Shown here piece after piece: positions 23,828-25,134 of a DNA stretch of 25,134 nt. The translations under genes were made by a program, and so were the position numbers. Origin of the DNA: an uncultured Bacteroides sp. Lineage in GTDB: Bacteria; Bacteroidota; Bacteroidia; Bacteroidales; Bacteroidaceae. The stretch covers positions 1 through 25,134 of the forward strand of contig URWA01000039.1 of the NCBI GenBank assembly GCA_900551445.1, in the 5' to 3' direction. How positions within the stretch are numbered: position 1 is the stretch's first letter; each line of letters opens with the position of its first letter. The notes beneath the pieces were generated by a model. It was not told the origin of the DNA. It searched no databases and was given only the letters and a program-made list of their open reading frames with translations.

Positions 23828-25134
23828 ATGATGAAGAATTTAATTTTTGCAGCCGCTATGAGTTGTATGGTATGTGCCTGCGGACAGCAGGCAGCTGATA
23901 CGGACAATCCGTTTCTGACTGAGTTTGAAACGCCTTATGGCACGCCGGATTTCAACCGGATTAAGGTGGAACATTATGAACCGGCTTTCTTGAAAGGCAT
24001 TGAGCAGCAGAATCAGGAAATCAAGGCCATTGTGGAGAATCCGGATGAACCGACTTTCGAGAATACCATTGTGGCATTGGATAACAGTGGGGAAATCCTG
24101 GCCTGGGTGAGTGGGGTATTCTTTGCCTTGACTGAGGCCGATACAAACGATGAACTGATGGCTCTGGAGGGTAAAATCGCTCCGATGTTGTCTGAACACA
24201 GTGACAATATTTTCCTGAATCAGGATTTATATAAGCGGGTGGCTTCTGTACATGCACAGGAAGAGGCCGGAAAAATCAAACTGACCACAGAGCAGCATTA
24301 TCTGCTGGATAAATATTACAAGGAATTTATCCGTTCGGGTGCGGGACTGGATGCCCAGAAACAGGAACGTCTGCGCGAAATCAACAAGCAGCTTTCTACG
24401 TTGACCATCGAGTTCGGCAATCATGTGCTGGCCGACAACAACGATTATCTGCTGGTGGTCGACAAGAAAGAAGATTTGGCTGGTCTGCCGGAAGCAGTGA
24501 TTGAAGGGGCAGCCCATGAAGCAAAAGCGCACGGAAAGGACGGAAAATGGGTATTCACTTTGCAGGAATCCAGCCGTACACCGTTGCTGCAATATGCACA
24601 GAACCGTGAGTTGAGAAAAAATATCTATCAGGCTTATACCAGTTTGGGCAACCGGGGCAACGCCAACGACAACAAGGACGTGTTGAAGCAGGTGCTGGCA
24701 CTCCGTCTGGAAAAGGCACAGCTGATGGGATTCAGTAACTATGCGGAATACCAGTTGTCCGACAACATGGCCAAGACACCTCAGAATGCGTTGGATTTAC
24801 TGTATGGTTTGTGGAAATATTCCATCAAGAATGCCGAGGCTGAGGCTGCAGAGCTCCAGAAAATCATGGACCGTGAAGGAAAAGGCGAGAAACTGGAAGC
24901 ATGGGACTGGTGGTATTATGCCGAGAAACTCCGTCAGGAAAAATATAGTCTGAATGAAGATGAAATCAAGCCTTATTTCAGTCAGGAAGACGTGTTCAAC
25001 GGTTTGTGCATGGTAGTGAACAAGCTGTATGGCATTACCCTTACTCCGTGTGACTCTATCTCGGTGTACAACAAAGATGTGAAAACTTACATTGTGAAGG
25101 ACGCAGACGGCTCGCTCTTGGGTGTGTTCTACAG
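23828..25134 (+). CDS. M3-family metallopeptidase, Dcp-like lipoprotein (truncated by window end)
   Basis: The frame opens with ATG at 23828 (a second ATG follows at 23831), 15 nt after the EEP gene, and stays open for about 435 codons to the window edge. A signal with Cys18 (MVCACGQQ) suggests a lipoprotein. NPFLTEFETPYGTPDFNRIKVEHYEPAF and EPTFENTIVAL are typical of the N-terminal lobe of peptidyl-dipeptidase Dcp/oligopeptidase A in Bacteroidetes. The zinc site HExxH would lie beyond the window and cannot be checked. Such enzymes trim dipeptides from short oligopeptides in the periplasm. No separate promoter is evident, so it may be read from the rhomboid operon. Confidence 0.9.
   Translation, partial: MMKNLIFAAAMSCMVCACGQQAADTDNPFLTEFETPYGTPDFNRIKVEHYEPAFLKGIEQQNQEIKAIVENPDEPTFENTIVALDNSGEILAWVSGVFFALTEADTNDELMALEGKIAPMLSEHSDNIFLNQDLYKRVASVHAQEEAGKIKLTTEQHYLLDKYYKEFIRSGAGLDAQKQERLREINKQLSTLTIEFGNHVLADNNDYLLVVDKKEDLAGLPEAVIEGAAHEAKAHGKDGKWVFTLQESSRTPLLQYAQNRELRKNIYQAYTSLGNRGNANDNKDVLKQVLALRLEKAQLMGFSNYAEYQLSDNMAKTPQNALDLLYGLWKYSIKNAEAEAAELQKIMDREGKGEKLEAWDWWYYAEKLRQEKYSLNEDEIKPYFSQEDVFNGLCMVVNKLYGITLTPCDSISVYNKDVKTYIVKDADGSLLGVFY

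Overview
The window looks like a chromosomal segment from a gut-type Bacteroidales bacterium (Bacteroides, Phocaeicola or a close relative). The basis is the gene content (a Bacteroidales type V fimbrial operon with FimB/Mfa2, DUF3575, DUF3868 and DUF4906-type proteins; DUF5106 and DUF2851 proteins; duplicated LepB; a WbqC-family protein), many lipoprotein signals, A-rich leaders with few strong Shine-Dalgarno sites, and promoters of the Bacteroides type (TTTG, about 20 nt, TAnnTTTG). Species cannot be fixed from sequence reading alone.

Region 1 (about 180-11400, all + strand) is a fimbrial operon. A strong promoter at 182-213 precedes a DUF3575 outer-membrane protein and a DUF3868/OmpA-like/TPR protein. 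Next come a probable major fimbrillin, a FimB/Mfa2-like anchor, and three further fimbrillin-like lipoproteins of rising size (472, 753 and 987 aa), probably accessory and tip subunits. All four non-anchor subunits carry a lipobox and then an Arg-Ala or Arg-Ser site 20-33 residues further on, where an Arg-specific protease could mature them. The anchor lacks an equivalent site. A perfect 12-bp stem hairpin sits just after the major subunit gene and could reduce expression of anchor and tip genes. A second hairpin closes the operon. The fimbrillin genes (2347-11325) look more AT-rich than their flanks, suggesting an exchanged cassette. A short reading frame at 1-42 may be the end of a regulator.

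Region 2 (11429-17296) is a mosaic of small units on both strands: a DUF5106/thioredoxin-like lipoprotein, an AAA-type ATPase, then on the minus strand dprA with a hotdog thioesterase upstream of it, a tRNA-dihydrouridine synthase on + from an overlapping divergent promoter, and a DUF2851 protein on minus.

Region 3 (17349-25134, + strand) begins with a tight operon: dapB, lepB, a second LepB-like protein and a WbqC-family protein. The second LepB has lost both catalytic dyad residues (Ser to Gly, Lys to Ser) and the supporting Ser of the GDNR box, so it reads as a conserved-fold pseudoprotease next to its active paralog. A new promoter then drives two overlapping rhomboid proteases and a membrane-anchored endonuclease/exonuclease/phosphatase-fold protein, followed closely by an M3-family (Dcp-like) metallopeptidase cut by the window edge.

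No rRNA, tRNA, insertion sequence or CRISPR array was seen. No gene-free stretch exceeds 300 bases; the longest, 43-249, holds the fimbrial promoter.
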